Source: an uncultured Bacteroides sp.
Lineage (GTDB): Bacteria > Bacteroidota > Bacteroidia > Bacteroidales > Bacteroidaceae
Assembly (NCBI GenBank): GCA_947074205.1
Contig: CAMTOQ010000008.1
Location: 24,397-88,396 of the forward strand
Length of the DNA: 64,000 bases
Reading direction: 5' to 3'
Part shown: positions 63,997 to 64,000 of the stretch, piece by piece
Position numbering within the stretch: the stretch's first letter is position 1
Layout of the letters: every line of letters begins with the position of its first letter
Position numbers and translations under genes: made by a program
Notes under the pieces: generated by a model
What the model saw: only the letters and a program-made list of their open reading frames with translations
Database searches by the model: none
Told to the model about the DNA's origin: nothing

Positions 63997-64000
63997 AAAA

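Noticed and set aside
1..64000. CRISPR arrays, rRNA genes, insertion sequences
   Set aside because: None seen: no regularly spaced repeats, no rRNA-like sequence and no transposase motifs in any frame I read.

Overview
The window comes from a Bacteroidota chromosome, most likely Bacteroides or a close relative. Supporting signs are an LpxC-FabZ fusion, a SusC/SusD pair, a DUF4374 lipoprotein next to a TonB-dependent receptor, two MiaA paralogues, and many promoters of the Bacteroides type (-7 box TAnnTTTG, -33 TTTG/TTGG, spacer near 19) with weak Shine-Dalgarno sequences. I saw no prophage, integrase, transposase, rRNA or CRISPR array. One tRNA is present, tRNA-Arg(CCG). The window is mainly core chromosome with a small accessory patch at about 20.2-23.0 kb.

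Layout: 0-2.8 kb, miaA, a diacylglycerol-kinase-like lipid kinase and kdsA. 2.9-13.0 kb, two tandem M16 metallopeptidases, then a tightly packed run of ABC permease, ABC ATPase, NlpC/P60 lipoprotein, TraB/GumN protein and HAD phosphatase. 13.2-17.7 kb, etfB, etfA, a MORN/TonB-C protein and an acyl-CoA dehydrogenase. 17.8-19.0 kb (minus), cbpA/cbpM co-chaperones. 19.4-23.0 kb, a DoxX-like protein, a repeat element, a decayed YhcG/DUF1016 nuclease fragment, an HD hydrolase with a C-terminal DNA-binding-like domain, and an AAA ATPase (DUF234) whose promoter carries a perfect palindrome at +1. 23.1-28.8 kb (minus), truA, an EamA transporter, and a receptor/lipoprotein pair resembling XusA/XusB.

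28.9-45.3 kb (plus) is dense housekeeping DNA: M15-like lipoprotein, phoH, purC, menG, aroE, alpha/beta hydrolase, TPM protein, lemA, purM, a 67-aa membrane protein, prfA, pyrF, an HD phosphohydrolase, lpxD, lpxC-fabZ, lpxA, a pRiA4b ORF-3-like protein and a second miaA. 45.3-53.6 kb holds a TPR sensor kinase, a pectate lyase, a PepSY membrane protein (XusC-like, minus), ogt, a DUF1275 protein, tRNA-Arg, asnA and ung. 54.0-59.1 kb is a susC/susD pair with a long leader. 59.2-62.6 kb (minus) is an HD protein and LptD, followed on the plus strand by a NamZ-like DUF1343 enzyme.

The most useful connections are these. The XusA/B-like operon and the XusC-like gene, 23 kb apart, share an identical 19-base promoter-proximal sequence, which suggests one dispersed regulon. 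Two intergenic elements of equal length (101 bases, at 20.5 and 63.8 kb) align without gaps and look like an undescribed repeat family. The lipid A/LPS genes kdsA, lpxD, lpxC-fabZ, lpxA and lptD are spread over three loci.
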